Source: a virus. From it: a DNA stretch of 64,000 bases. The notes beneath the pieces are model-generated. The model did no database searches. It saw only the letters and a list, made by a program, of their open reading frames with translations, and was not told the DNA's origin. This document shows positions 25,601 to 33,683 of this stretch, piece by piece (position 1 is the first letter of the stretch; every line of letters begins with the position of its first letter). The position numbers and the translations under genes are program-made. The stretch lies in IMG/VR virus record IMGVR_UViG_3300042350_003081, positions 1 through 64,000 of that record, one strand, 5' to 3'.

Positions 25601-28303
25601 TACTTGTCCACCTGAGTTAAAATATTTATTCCTTAGGTTAAAGTCATTTAATCTTTGTGGGAAAGTTGGGTCTATTGGATACGCAAAGTATCTCTCATCA
25701 GAATTACTCGCAAACAAACCATCTTTATCTGCGGACCATAGGAATGGTTGTGGAGCATGTAAAAGATATTTTTCATTTTGATATAATCTATTTGGATTGG
25801 TTGAAGATAAGACATCATACCCCGAAACTATTCTTCTATAATCTAAAGAAGCCTGAATTGCTAAGTCTTGGTTTATATCTTGATCACCAATTAAAGTTCC
25901 CAAACTTTTATATGGCCCTGTTAATGGTGGTGGAAAGCATGGGTATGGTTCATCGTTGTCTGAGTTTTTATTTAAATTAGGGTGTGATAATTCGTAGGAT
26001 CCAGCAGAGTTAATTGGGGCTATTACTGAATTTGCAGGAATTAATGTCATGTCATAAAAACTTGAAGATCCTCCTTGCGCCGCGGCTGTAATTTCATTCT
26101 GAACTGAGTTTGTGTCAAAATCATCATCTAATTCCGCGTTTTTACAATCACAATCACAACTAGTGCAATCAGGATATGCAATCATTGGTAGACCAATTCT
26201 TGGGAATCCTTTAACTTTAATCGCCGCAAGTACTGCAAATGCAGTAAATGCTGCGGCTAACGCTATTTTAAACGCCGCAATTGCAATCTGAGCAAAACCC
26301 CATAATATTAATCGTATTGTTTCCCCTAAGAATCCAGCATTAACAACAACACCAAGTCCAATACTTAGTATACCAAGTCCGGCGTTTATGGCCGCAGCTC
26401 CCGTTTGGAACGCTTGAAGTCCCGACACAACAGCGTCATAGGTTAAATAAATTCCCAATGCAATAAGAACATATTTTAATATAGGCCACATAAATGCGAT
26501 TAAATGCGCAACAAATAAAAGTGTTAAGATTGGAAATGTTAATATGTTAATCAATATGTTGAATACGAAGAATATAAAATCAAAATTTCTAATTATGTCG
26601 TTTACTGGAAACGTGTTAGTATTTGATTTACACGATCTATTGTCAATTTCTTTTATACCTAAGTGTCTCGCTCTTCCTATCCCATTTTTATATCGATCCA
26701 AAAACATGGCGGTAGTGTAAACTTTATTATAACCAAAAGCATAAAAAGTATCTTCACAATTAATCGCCTCTGTAACATTTACATAATCATCCCAATCTGT
26801 TGTAAACGCATATGATTTATACAATTCAAATAATGGTTGTGGATACTGCGTAAACGATATGTTTTGAACTTGAGTTGAGTCCACTGGGGTTGCAATAATT
26901 TGAAATGTGTCTCCGACCAATATTGGTATTGAGTTTAAAGTTCCAATATATGGTTGACCATTAATTAAAATTTGATATGATTCTACGTTTATCGTATTTA
27001 AAACGGATAAACCAAAATTAATAAAAAATGGCACCGTTGTTCCTGATGTTTGCCCAATTGGAATTGTGGGATAGTTGTAAACCGATGATTGATTATTTGT
27101 AAATGGATCAGTACCGGAAGATGTCCATCCATATTCTTTTACGTTTGGAACCAAAAAGTCTGCCTTTAAAAAACTACTTTGTAGTCCTTGTTCATTTTGC
27201 CATCTAAACTTAAACCTATATTTACCTGTTGTTGGAATTCCTTTTTTAGGGTCATTAGATATTATTTGTTGTCCAAATTCGTTTGTAAAAACGTAATCCA
27301 TATTCATTGGAACATTTAACAAATATGTTCCGTCACCATCAATTACTTTTCCTCCCTCTTCTATTTCATATTTTTCTAATATCGGCAATCCATTATTATC
27401 GGAAAATATGGTTTGTCGTATTGCACTTATTTCACCAGGACCAGAAACTAACTCACAAAGATTACCCGTATTGTTTTTTGGTTTACAACCAACCTTTAAC
27501 GCATCATCATCTGTTGTAGAAATAATAGACCCCATGAATATTGAGGTAGGTTGTATATTAATATTTGCTTGTTTTGTTAAATCAAAATCCACTCTTGTAA
27601 TACCAATTTGACAAAGATCTGCGTCACCCCAAAATGGTCTAACATCAACATCAAATACTAAATTTTTAATTTGTGGTAATTCTCTTAAATTAGTTGAGGA
27701 TTTAAATCTGGCACCATTTACTTGCGTTTCTGTCGCTAAACCTTGTTGTATTAAGTCTTGTGGTGAAAGAGAAAAACAACCAATATCAGATAAATCAATA
27801 TCCATTACTATTGTTTGTGTTCCAACTGGAACCCCAAAAATCATAAAATCACCACTATCATTTGTTGTTACGGTAAATCTATAGTATTTGTTAAAAACCT
27901 CAATGTAAGAACCATCCATTAATACATCCCCTTTGTTTGGAAAAGATCCGGTAGATGTGTGTCCGTTATATGATGGCAATTTTGGGAGTAAGTTGTATCT
28001 ATAACCTTCTTCAGTGGTATCTGAAATAGTTTTAAAAGGATAAAGTTCGTTAATAACAGGATCTAATTCGTCTGTAGGTTCTAAAGGAATAAAAACAGAA
28101 ACTTTTGCATTTGGTAAACCAAAACCGTTATTTACAAAAACTCTACCCGTAACAATACCGTAATCCGCACAAAATCTTGTATATATATCATTTGATAAAA
28201 TTTTTAAAGAAAGTATTTCTAAAGATTCCCAATCTTGTTCTAAGTTTACATTGATATACTTATCAATACCAACTTCGGTTCTTATTCTATATGATTTTGG
28301 CAT
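22655..28303 (-). CDS. Giant tail protein with carboxypeptidase-regulatory-like N-terminus and internal hydrophobic region, 1882 aa
   Basis: Residues about 50-180 include VTGRVFVNNGFGLPNAKVSV and later GDFMIFGVPVGTQTIVMDID, which match the CarboxypepD_reg-like beta-sandwich common in Bacteroidetes surface proteins. Residues about 570-697 are strongly hydrophobic: several helices rich in Ile, Leu, Phe and Ala, then a glycine/alanine-rich section, ending just before a CTSCDCDC cluster. The remainder is beta-rich and Cys-containing. It lies directly after gp6-like and gp25-like genes, where T4 has gp7, so a wedge or fibre-hub role is plausible. A membrane-embedded stretch inside a phage tail protein is unusual. 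An ACTATTTATCAAAA element precedes the start. Confidence 0.65.
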   Translation of the reverse strand: MPKSYRIRTEVGIDKYINVNLEQDWESLEILSLKILSNDIYTRFCADYGIVTGRVFVNNGFGLPNAKVSVFIPLEPTDELDPVINELYPFKTISDTTEEGYRYNLLPKLPSYNGHTSTGSFPNKGDVLMDGSYIEVFNKYYRFTVTTNDSGDFMIFGVPVGTQTIVMDIDLSDIGCFSLSPQDLIQQGLATETQVNGARFKSSTNLRELPQIKNLVFDVDVRPFWGDADLCQIGITRVDFDLTKQANINIQPTSIFMGSIISTTDDDALKVGCKPKNNTGNLCELVSGPGEISAIRQTIFSDNNGLPILEKYEIEEGGKVIDGDGTYLLNVPMNMDYVFTNEFGQQIISNDPKKGIPTTGKYRFKFRWQNEQGLQSSFLKADFLVPNVKEYGWTSSGTDPFTNNQSSVYNYPTIPIGQTSGTTVPFFINFGLSVLNTINVESYQILINGQPYIGTLNSIPILVGDTFQIIATPVDSTQVQNISFTQYPQPLFELYKSYAFTTDWDDYVNVTEAINCEDTFYAFGYNKVYTTAMFLDRYKNGIGRARHLGIKEIDNRSCKSNTNTFPVNDIIRNFDFIFFVFNILINILTFPILTLLFVAHLIAFMWPILKYVLIALGIYLTYDAVVSGLQAFQTGAAAINAGLGILSIGLGVVVNAGFLGETIRLILWGFAQIAIAAFKIALAAAFTAFAVLAAIKVKGFPRIGLPMIAYPDCTSCDCDCKNAELDDDFDTNSVQNEITAAAQGGSSSFYDMTLIPANSVIAPINSAGSYELSHPNLNKNSDNDEPYPCFPPPLTGPYKSLGTLIGDQDINQDLAIQASLDYRRIVSGYDVLSSTNPNRLYQNEKYLLHAPQPFLWSADKDGLFASNSDERYFAYPIDPTFPQRLNDFNLRNKYFNSGGQVNQIETTINQTSGSTPFLDQVVVVLMNPGTSSQIGVGNLCSFQDPNFTDPLSPNRLINLTGATLNQFGTNAITGTTLTGQTTVTINYADPTSQTNSLSSQVVLNLPQVSQLSVSGNSSVEQAYLQYPTDVEYFQLITGLTVSNFLTLQNTTAISAYFPSGYLSYDIRYLRPGCPVSSPNFAMGTISDVITKVNNYQGLEVCIFVRGVDAFTQKQTVKYDLSKIFGYTSLNNSVSIEGSYYINQPIQGYTIFASGDKPVSHVSATNNVSNLYFPSFTFTPDAPSFSAFTSTLPYFYLCTDDTLLSGIGNYSPLGGSPPPSNWQTSLQLTVGGNLTNLISGTNYTFPPLVAGAYVGGSAFLAWNLNQSTFTKIIKTDNINTNTTNCPGGCDQNCQEKEYYNNCDGWFNNPSVGGNLSALYSPAYYRYGLTGVQFQHTNLVMRSDRLPTSTKIENGVESHTGYGLHQNNNFAIYADTGLQTEPTISAGGDLPSGDSYDEDPITFGLTETLTCEGMVPLECYSGSGSNVGILPAGSCSVPANRMINGCYCLLNKTYLAQFDDDARLFLEWKVRFTMNFAACRGVFAQTFQNNWINGVLYMFSFNKRTTLGLLQEPTYNYCKDVIVFNELRNIFFYRSSPWNGVTQNFIGKNSPTISPLIPASIANDFPGTGYNKKQIQFPTTVVDLGPRDSFINEICCSAGENGFGSYYSDQIKSTSYQDNSDIVQLGFLSRILNEGVRQRIIPISNGGNNSEGKGIVQFFNSTRGGYRIDGDWSQMLSINSEWKVLPFITENIPSNQYIYFGDNQNGIPNSIQPDDIKPIMGLFFTASTPDIRYRKIMSPGIETYNFSPLLEQKFGYPKSQNVPHYKWSITLPTTYAGTANIFGSEDNNWYTDAIPGQGFFMKKYQDLDFISPNEKYQTSLTQVGYLASFDINGDPLPITIPAPATGAPGSSPIVVGAPYHFYFGLNNGKTAINRFYKLYVPTVE

Positions 28304-28339
28304 TAAAAAATTGTTTTTTTGATAAATAGTTTATTTCCC

Positions 28340-28400
28340 ATTTTCATAGAAACATACACCTTATTAAAAAAAAATAAATCTCTAGGAGAAATTAACTGAC
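28340..28400 (-). terminator. Weak terminator candidate after the gp6-like gene
   Basis: On the minus strand TCTC-CTA-GAGA is followed by TTTATTTTTTTTT, directly after the gp6-like stop. The stem is only four base pairs, so termination is doubtful, but the long T run right after the gene is suggestive. Confidence 0.25.
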
Positions 28401-30223
28401 GTAAGATTCAATACTCTAATATTTATATCCTTATTAGGATATCTAATTTGATAAATTTGAGTTGGTGTTGCAAATAGAGTATCTGCGGTTGGTCTTATCT
28501 GTCGTGTTACAGGGTCTGAATATGGCATAGATGTTTGACTTGATGAATATTGACCACCGACTTGATTAAAAAATAAAATGTCTGAAATGCTAACAATTCC
28601 ATTTTCTGTTTGAATTAGTCTTTTTAGTTCTGAAGTATTAACATTTTGTCCTAACTCCCTAACTAATGGGTTAAAGAAATTTCCAACAATTTGAATTGTT
28701 TTTGCAATTATAGCACCTTGATTTTGACTATTATCTAAAACAACATCAACAGTAACCGCTAAGTCTATTGTTTCTGCCGCCTCAATTGATATATAATCAT
28801 TTATCATTCTATAATTTGATAAATAGTTAGCCACATTTTGTTTTAAACTGTTTGATATAACATTAGTTAAACTCCCATTTAAATCATAAGACAACATTTT
28901 AATTCTTATTTTGTTGTTTTCTTCTGTTATAGCAACTTTTGCCGGAGCTCCAAATTGGGCCGGCATTTTTCTTAAAATAGAATTATAATCATTAACAGTT
29001 ACAGCTCTGTTTTGTGCCGCAAAATTAAATGAAACCATATTTCTAACATCCTCTATTGTTGGTGGATTAGCTCCTCCAATTGCTGCAGTAACATTATTAC
29101 ACTGTAAACTATTAATAACACTTTTATTAAAAACTTCAGATGGTCCATTAACAGAAAACGAAACCGTTCCAATTTGATTAATAGTATTAATACCAAGATT
29201 ACTACCTAAACCACCACCGATCCTATATTGAACAAATAGTGTGGTATTAGGTGTTAACGCCGCACCCATGGCGTAGTTATTTGTGTATCTACTTAAGTCA
29301 AACCCTTTACCGTCACGAGCAAACTCTTTAAGTTGTTCTTCTGCTGAAATATTTCCTCCACCAAATGTTAACTTACAAAAACTTTCTGACGTATATTCAG
29401 ATATAAATTTATTTGATGTTGTAATATACGTTCCGACTTTAATACCTGGTTGATCAGACACTTTTGTTGGGTCTTCAATAAAAACTCTGTCTTGAACTAA
29501 AGCGTCTACCTCAAACCACCTTTCAGGTCCTAATGTTAAAAAATCTTGTGGATTTGGTATTGTTGAGTATTGAGTTCCTGATTTTAATAAAACACTTGTT
29601 ATTCCCAAAATAGTTTTTTCAGGTAAGAATAATTCTAAATATGGTTTAACATCATTTGGTGTAATAACTCTTTTAAAAACTTTTGTGATACCATTAACAA
29701 CGACTTCTCTTTTGACTATCGTGTAATTTAATAACTTCCCACTTGAGTCAAAATTTGGTATTTTAACCCTGTTTGGTGATCCTTCTGCGTTTATTGGTGA
29801 TGTAAAATCAATATCATAAACAGTTTCAAATGGTTGTCCACCACCATTAACTTGGGATCCTCTTCTTAAAACCCCACAATATCTTAAATCTTCTCTATCT
29901 CCAAAAGCCGGAACTGTAATTGAAAAATCAATTAATGCAACAGATGGTCTTTGACCTGGAATTTTTAAACCATAGGTTCTTGCAATATTATATATTGATG
30001 TTTTTTGTTGTGCGAACTGAAGAACCGTTTCTTGGATACTCCTATCTATTTGATAATTTAAATTATCTGTTACCGCAGCATTCAAATCCAACATCACCGA
30101 AAAAATACCGGCGTCGTTAAAGTTTTGAATTAAATCAGGATAATAAGTTCTTGTAAAATTTATTAATTCCGTTCTTACTCCTTGAAAGTCTCTTACCGTA
30201 TAGGATATTTTTTTTTCTGCCAT
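28382..30223 (-). CDS. Baseplate wedge protein, gp6/baseplate J-like
   Basis: A 613-residue protein starting MAEKKISYTVRDFQGVRTEL, with an early FNDAGIFSVMLDLNAAVTDN segment and a central beta domain followed by VNDYNSILRKMPAQFGAP, a pattern typical of gp6 and gpJ-type baseplate proteins. T4 gp6 (660 residues) forms the iris ring that holds the baseplate together. The adjacent upstream gene is gp25-like, the same order as in many contractile tails. Confidence is good for the family. Confidence 0.85.
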   Translation of the reverse strand: MAEKKISYTVRDFQGVRTELINFTRTYYPDLIQNFNDAGIFSVMLDLNAAVTDNLNYQIDRSIQETVLQFAQQKTSIYNIARTYGLKIPGQRPSVALIDFSITVPAFGDREDLRYCGVLRRGSQVNGGGQPFETVYDIDFTSPINAEGSPNRVKIPNFDSSGKLLNYTIVKREVVVNGITKVFKRVITPNDVKPYLELFLPEKTILGITSVLLKSGTQYSTIPNPQDFLTLGPERWFEVDALVQDRVFIEDPTKVSDQPGIKVGTYITTSNKFISEYTSESFCKLTFGGGNISAEEQLKEFARDGKGFDLSRYTNNYAMGAALTPNTTLFVQYRIGGGLGSNLGINTINQIGTVSFSVNGPSEVFNKSVINSLQCNNVTAAIGGANPPTIEDVRNMVSFNFAAQNRAVTVNDYNSILRKMPAQFGAPAKVAITEENNKIRIKMLSYDLNGSLTNVISNSLKQNVANYLSNYRMINDYISIEAAETIDLAVTVDVVLDNSQNQGAIIAKTIQIVGNFFNPLVRELGQNVNTSELKRLIQTENGIVSISDILFFNQVGGQYSSSQTSMPYSDPVTRQIRPTADTLFATPTQIYQIRYPNKDINIRVLNLTSVNFS

Positions 30224-30229
30224 ATACTA

Positions 30230-30688
30230 TTAAATATTGATTATAATAAAATCTTGTGATTCAAAAGCAGAATCAAGAACTCTATAATCTATTTTAATTT
30301 TTGCGGTGTGTTCTAAAGTTGCAATATTTGTGACTTTAAATTCTCTCTCACCATATTGATTAATTGTGGTTCCTTTATCTTCTAAACCGGCCGATGCGGG
30401 CTCTACGCTTATATTTGTTATTTGTAAATTTGGCATATACGTCCTAATACTGTCTTGGATTTCTGATTCAATGTCCGAAAATGTTGGTCCGTCTAATGGT
30501 TCAAAAATATATTCATATAATCTTGTCCCAAAATTTGGTAAAAAATATCTACTTCCCCTTCTTGTTAATAAAAGATGAACAAGGCTTCCTCTAATCTCTC
30601 CTTCAGTTGAGTTTGTAACGTCTAAATACCTTCCTGTAAAAGAATCTACAAAAGGAAAAGAAATACCATAAGTTATACCATTTGACAT
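30230..30688 (-). CDS. Baseplate wedge protein, gp25-like
   Basis: A 152-residue protein of the GPW/gp25 family: GISFPFVDSFTGRYLDV, then EIRGSLVHLLLTRRGSRY with the conserved arginines, FGTRLYEYIFEP and a Pro-containing helix before IRTYMPNLQITNISVEP. gp25 is the core of the wedge and nucleates sheath attachment. It ends 6 bases before the gp6-like gene. TTATATTTATATGTG lies 6 bases before the start codon (30695-30702 core), a very short leader if it is a promoter. Confidence 0.9.
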   Translation of the reverse strand: MSNGITYGISFPFVDSFTGRYLDVTNSTEGEIRGSLVHLLLTRRGSRYFLPNFGTRLYEYIFEPLDGPTFSDIESEIQDSIRTYMPNLQITNISVEPASAGLEDKGTTINQYGEREFKVTNIATLEHTAKIKIDYRVLDSAFESQDFIIINI

Positions 30689-30739
30689 ATCACATATAAA
30701 TATAACTTAAGTTTTTTTTAAGTAAAAATTATAAAAATA

Positions 30740-31528
30740 TCACAAATTATTTTTTATATATGTTTTACACTTTTGACCTTCAGTTGGTTGTTTATTTTTT
30801 GAAACCTCACCATGCCCATAAATTTGACCATAAGAATATCCTAATTTTTTAACTAAGATTAAAGCCGCTTTACATTGAACTTCTAAAACATCGTCATCAT
30901 CATTTGCAATTATTTCAACACCTTCAGCGGTAGAATTTGACACATCTTTTGGGGCTTGTCTTCCAATTGCTTTAATATGTGCTCCTCGACCCTTTAAAGG
31001 TAAGGTTTGAAATATTTTTCCTTCTCGATCTATAACCCATTGAATTCCTAACCCTCTATTGTTTAAAATATTTACAATATCTTCTTGTTTTTTACCACCA
31101 GCCGTGTGGTGTATTATAAAATATTTTGCACCAATTTTTTCATTTTTTCTTTTATATGTTGAACTTGATGAAACATCATTAATTTGTGACAAATCAACTG
31201 TAGATTTATTATCTTCTATATTATTATCAACATTATCTATTTTGGAATTTTTATTAAACTTATCGGGAGTTATTCCAGAAATTAAAGATTCATGAGCTTT
31301 TTTTGTTAAGTCACCATATTTACCATCTACACCATTTTTTTCTGGTCCATAACTTCCAATATCATAATTTTTATCAATAAGTATTTTTTGTAATTTAACA
31401 ACATCGTCATCATGATTATTTGAAATTTCAAATTCTTTATTAACAATCTGGTCTTCTTCAGATTCACTAATTAAATTAATAACCCCCATTAATTCTTTTA
31501 TCCTATTAAGGTTTTCTTGTAGATTCAT
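30740..31528 (-). CDS. N-acetylmuramoyl-L-alanine amidase with peptidoglycan-binding domain (endolysin candidate)
   Basis: I chose the inner ATG at 31528 (MNLQENLNRIKEL), giving 262 residues, because the longer start lies inside the TATTTATA element (31545-31552) and adds only an AT-rich translation. Residues about 38-90 resemble PG_binding_1 (VVKLQKILIDKNYDIG, then VDGKYGDLTKKA). Residues 135-260 are Amidase_2: IIHHTAGG (138-145) with zinc-binding His, IQWVIDREGKIFQ, GRGAHIKAIG and a late YGHGEV with a Lys. It cleaves the amide bond between muramic acid and the stem peptide. No signal peptide, so it needs a holin if it is the endolysin; alternatively it is a virion lysin, given its position beside baseplate genes. 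Confidence 0.85.
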   Translation of the reverse strand: MNLQENLNRIKELMGVINLISESEEDQIVNKEFEISNNHDDDVVKLQKILIDKNYDIGSYGPEKNGVDGKYGDLTKKAHESLISGITPDKFNKNSKIDNVDNNIEDNKSTVDLSQINDVSSSSTYKRKNEKIGAKYFIIHHTAGGKKQEDIVNILNNRGLGIQWVIDREGKIFQTLPLKGRGAHIKAIGRQAPKDVSNSTAEGVEIIANDDDDVLEVQCKAALILVKKLGYSYGQIYGHGEVSKNKQPTEGQKCKTYIKNNL

Positions 31529-31567
31529 AACAATTAGTTTATTATATAAATATACCAAAAAAAAAAT

Positions 31568-31585
31568 CCCAACTTAATGTTGAGA
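31568..31585 (-). terminator. Intrinsic terminator after the DUF5522 gene
   Basis: Minus strand: CTCAAC, loop ATTAA, GTTGGG (one T-G pair), then A and a run of ten T. It overlaps the stop codon of the DUF5522 gene and lies just upstream of the amidase leader, so it separates the replication block from the amidase transcript. Confidence 0.65.
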
Positions 31586-31795
31586 TTTTAATGATTTATT
31601 TCCCTTTTGGTAAAGAGGTTCGTAAGGACAATGTAAACATCTACTACCACAACAACTTCCTCTCTTAATGTGATAAGATTCTGTCATTACTATATTACCG
31701 TCTTTATCCTTATAAAAGTCAGGTTCAGGAGATTTTTTTGTTGTCTCCTGAACATATAACTGTTGTATCCAATCTTTAGATGCTCTTACTGTCAT
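31574..31795 (-). CDS. DUF5522-like cysteine-cluster protein, 73 aa
   Basis: It contains GNIVMTESYHIKRGSCCGSR followed by CLHCPY, that is, RG-x-CCGS-x-C-x-HCPY. This matches the conserved core of the small DUF5522 family, found in Bacteroidetes and some eukaryotes. The Cys/His cluster probably binds zinc or another metal. Its function is not known. It starts 10 bases after the stop of the ribonucleotide reductase gene, so it is likely expressed with it, and ends in the terminator described here. Confidence 0.7.
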   Translation of the reverse strand: MTVRASKDWIQQLYVQETTKKSPEPDFYKDKDGNIVMTESYHIKRGSCCGSRCLHCPYEPLYQKGNKSLKSQH

Positions 31796-31805
31796 TTTAA
31801 TTTTA

Positions 31806-33665
31806 TTATACTATTTCACATGCTCCACCAGCACAAGCGGCTTCACCTCTAAGGTCTGTATTATCTTGTAACTCAATAACTTTTGTAAGATCAACATCTG
31901 ACAATGTTTTAACTAATCTTTCAAAATCTTCTTTCGTACAATCTTCAAAAGGAGCTTGAGTATAAGTTCCTCCGTTATATGGTAATACCGATAGTCCGTT
32001 ATAGAAATCTCTATTATTCCACATCCAATCACCAACTAAATCCCATTCATCCTCTTTAACTGAAATTGTTGCGGATACGTTATGACTATTTTGTCCGTTT
32101 CTATGACCCGGTTTAATCCATTCTTGAGATACCTTTTTAACTCGTTCTAACATTTGAAAAACAGATTCGTGTCTAATGATAGATCCTTCTGGCGCTCTTT
32201 GTGGAATAGCGATTACCGCAGTGTCGTGAGGACGGAAAAACTCATCTTCAATCAACTCAGGGTGATTATTCGCCAAGTAAGAATAGATTGATTCATTCTT
32301 ACCTACACGGATTCTTCTTAGATAATAATCATTATGCCAAGCATGAATTCCTGATGATGTTCCCAAAACTAATGATGAAGTACCAGATGGTTTAACGGTT
32401 GTTGTTCTTGCCGATTTATTAATACCAATAAGATTTGCAACTCTTTCGTTTTCTTCTTTAACCATCTTTGCGGCTTTTTTCATGTCATAACCTAAAACAA
32501 CTCCTGAACCAATACCTGTCATTCCAACACCAATAAGTGCATCTTTTTCGGTAGTTCTTTTCCAAATATCTCTTAAATAATGGAAGTCTGTATATCCAGC
32601 TTGTAGTGTTCCAATGAATGATGCCGCTTTAACTCTTTCGTTAAAATCTTCTTGTGATTCAATGTCTGAAGCGTTAACCTCACACAAATTACAGAATTGG
32701 AATGGTCTAAGTGCGATTTCGCAACAAGGGTTTGTTCCCCAATCTTTATCGTTAGATAAATAAATTCCCGGTTCTCCTGCTCCTGACAACTCAATACGTT
32801 TCCATAAACCCATAAAGAATTCTTTAGTGATTTTGTGTCTAAGTAGTACCGCTGAGTTATTTGCTCTACCTCTTTGTGCGTTTTGTTCCCACCAACTTCC
32901 TGATTTACAAGAAATCATTTCTTCGTCGTCAGCCGAGAATAATGAAATAAGTGCCGCTCTTCTAATACCTCCTGCCAATACCGCATCTGCAATATGACAT
33001 ACAATATCGTGAGTCTCAATTGGTGTTAATTTTTCACCATCTTTTTTGTTATCCAAAACTTTTGTGATATTATGAATACAATCTTTCAATGGTTGTGGTC
33101 CTGGTGCCTTTCCTCCCGATGTAACAAGCATTGCCCCCTTTTGTCTAATATCTGAAAAATCAAATATAGGTGTTGACGATTTGTATCCCAAATAAGATTC
33201 CATTAATACTTTAATAGCGTCTGCCCATCCTTCAATAGAGTCACCAATTAGGTATCGTCTTGTTCTTTCTTTGTTTGGTTTTTTAAGATCGGGTAATTTT
33301 TCAACGTGATGTTTTTGAACTGAATAACCAACTCCTGTTCCACCTAAAAGTAAAAACATTGTTTCAGAAAAAGAGTCAACATGGTCAATTGGCATATAAG
33401 CACAGTTGTAAACTCTGTTTGGTGAAATTTCAATTGATTTACCACCAAACTGTAAAGATCTCATTGATGGTAATACTTTTTTATCGTATACCATTTTATA
33501 CACCTCTTCGATTTCACTTGTAATTTTAGGGTATTTTTTTTGGTGCATTTCTTTGTTACGAGTCACCAACTCTTTCCAAGTTTCTCTACGATTTTTTTCG
33601 GGTTGAAACTTAGCGTATTTCATAAAGACAGTAATGTCACTTAATATTTTTTGCGAAATATCCAT
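31806..33665 (-). CDS. nrdJ: Adenosylcobalamin-dependent (class II) ribonucleoside-triphosphate reductase
   Basis: A 619-residue single-subunit reductase with features of the Lactobacillus leichmannii-type enzyme: VYNCAYMPID with the first redox Cys, GGTGVGYSVQ, SGGKAPGPQP, HIADAVLAGGIRRAAL, the active-site NPCCEIALRPFQFCNLCEVN near 311-330, and a C-terminal CAGGAC (C611 and C616, a CX4C pair) that re-reduces the active site. It converts ribonucleotides to deoxyribonucleotides using cobalamin, independent of oxygen. It is about 120 residues shorter than the Lactobacillus enzyme. It sits between the DUF5522 protein and the replicative helicase, supplying precursors for phage DNA synthesis. Confidence 0.88.
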   Translation of the reverse strand: MDISQKILSDITVFMKYAKFQPEKNRRETWKELVTRNKEMHQKKYPKITSEIEEVYKMVYDKKVLPSMRSLQFGGKSIEISPNRVYNCAYMPIDHVDSFSETMFLLLGGTGVGYSVQKHHVEKLPDLKKPNKERTRRYLIGDSIEGWADAIKVLMESYLGYKSSTPIFDFSDIRQKGAMLVTSGGKAPGPQPLKDCIHNITKVLDNKKDGEKLTPIETHDIVCHIADAVLAGGIRRAALISLFSADDEEMISCKSGSWWEQNAQRGRANNSAVLLRHKITKEFFMGLWKRIELSGAGEPGIYLSNDKDWGTNPCCEIALRPFQFCNLCEVNASDIESQEDFNERVKAASFIGTLQAGYTDFHYLRDIWKRTTEKDALIGVGMTGIGSGVVLGYDMKKAAKMVKEENERVANLIGINKSARTTTVKPSGTSSLVLGTSSGIHAWHNDYYLRRIRVGKNESIYSYLANNHPELIEDEFFRPHDTAVIAIPQRAPEGSIIRHESVFQMLERVKKVSQEWIKPGHRNGQNSHNVSATISVKEDEWDLVGDWMWNNRDFYNGLSVLPYNGGTYTQAPFEDCTKEDFERLVKTLSDVDLTKVIELQDNTDLRGEAACAGGACEIV

Positions 33666-33683
33666 TTTATTTAAATTTATTTG

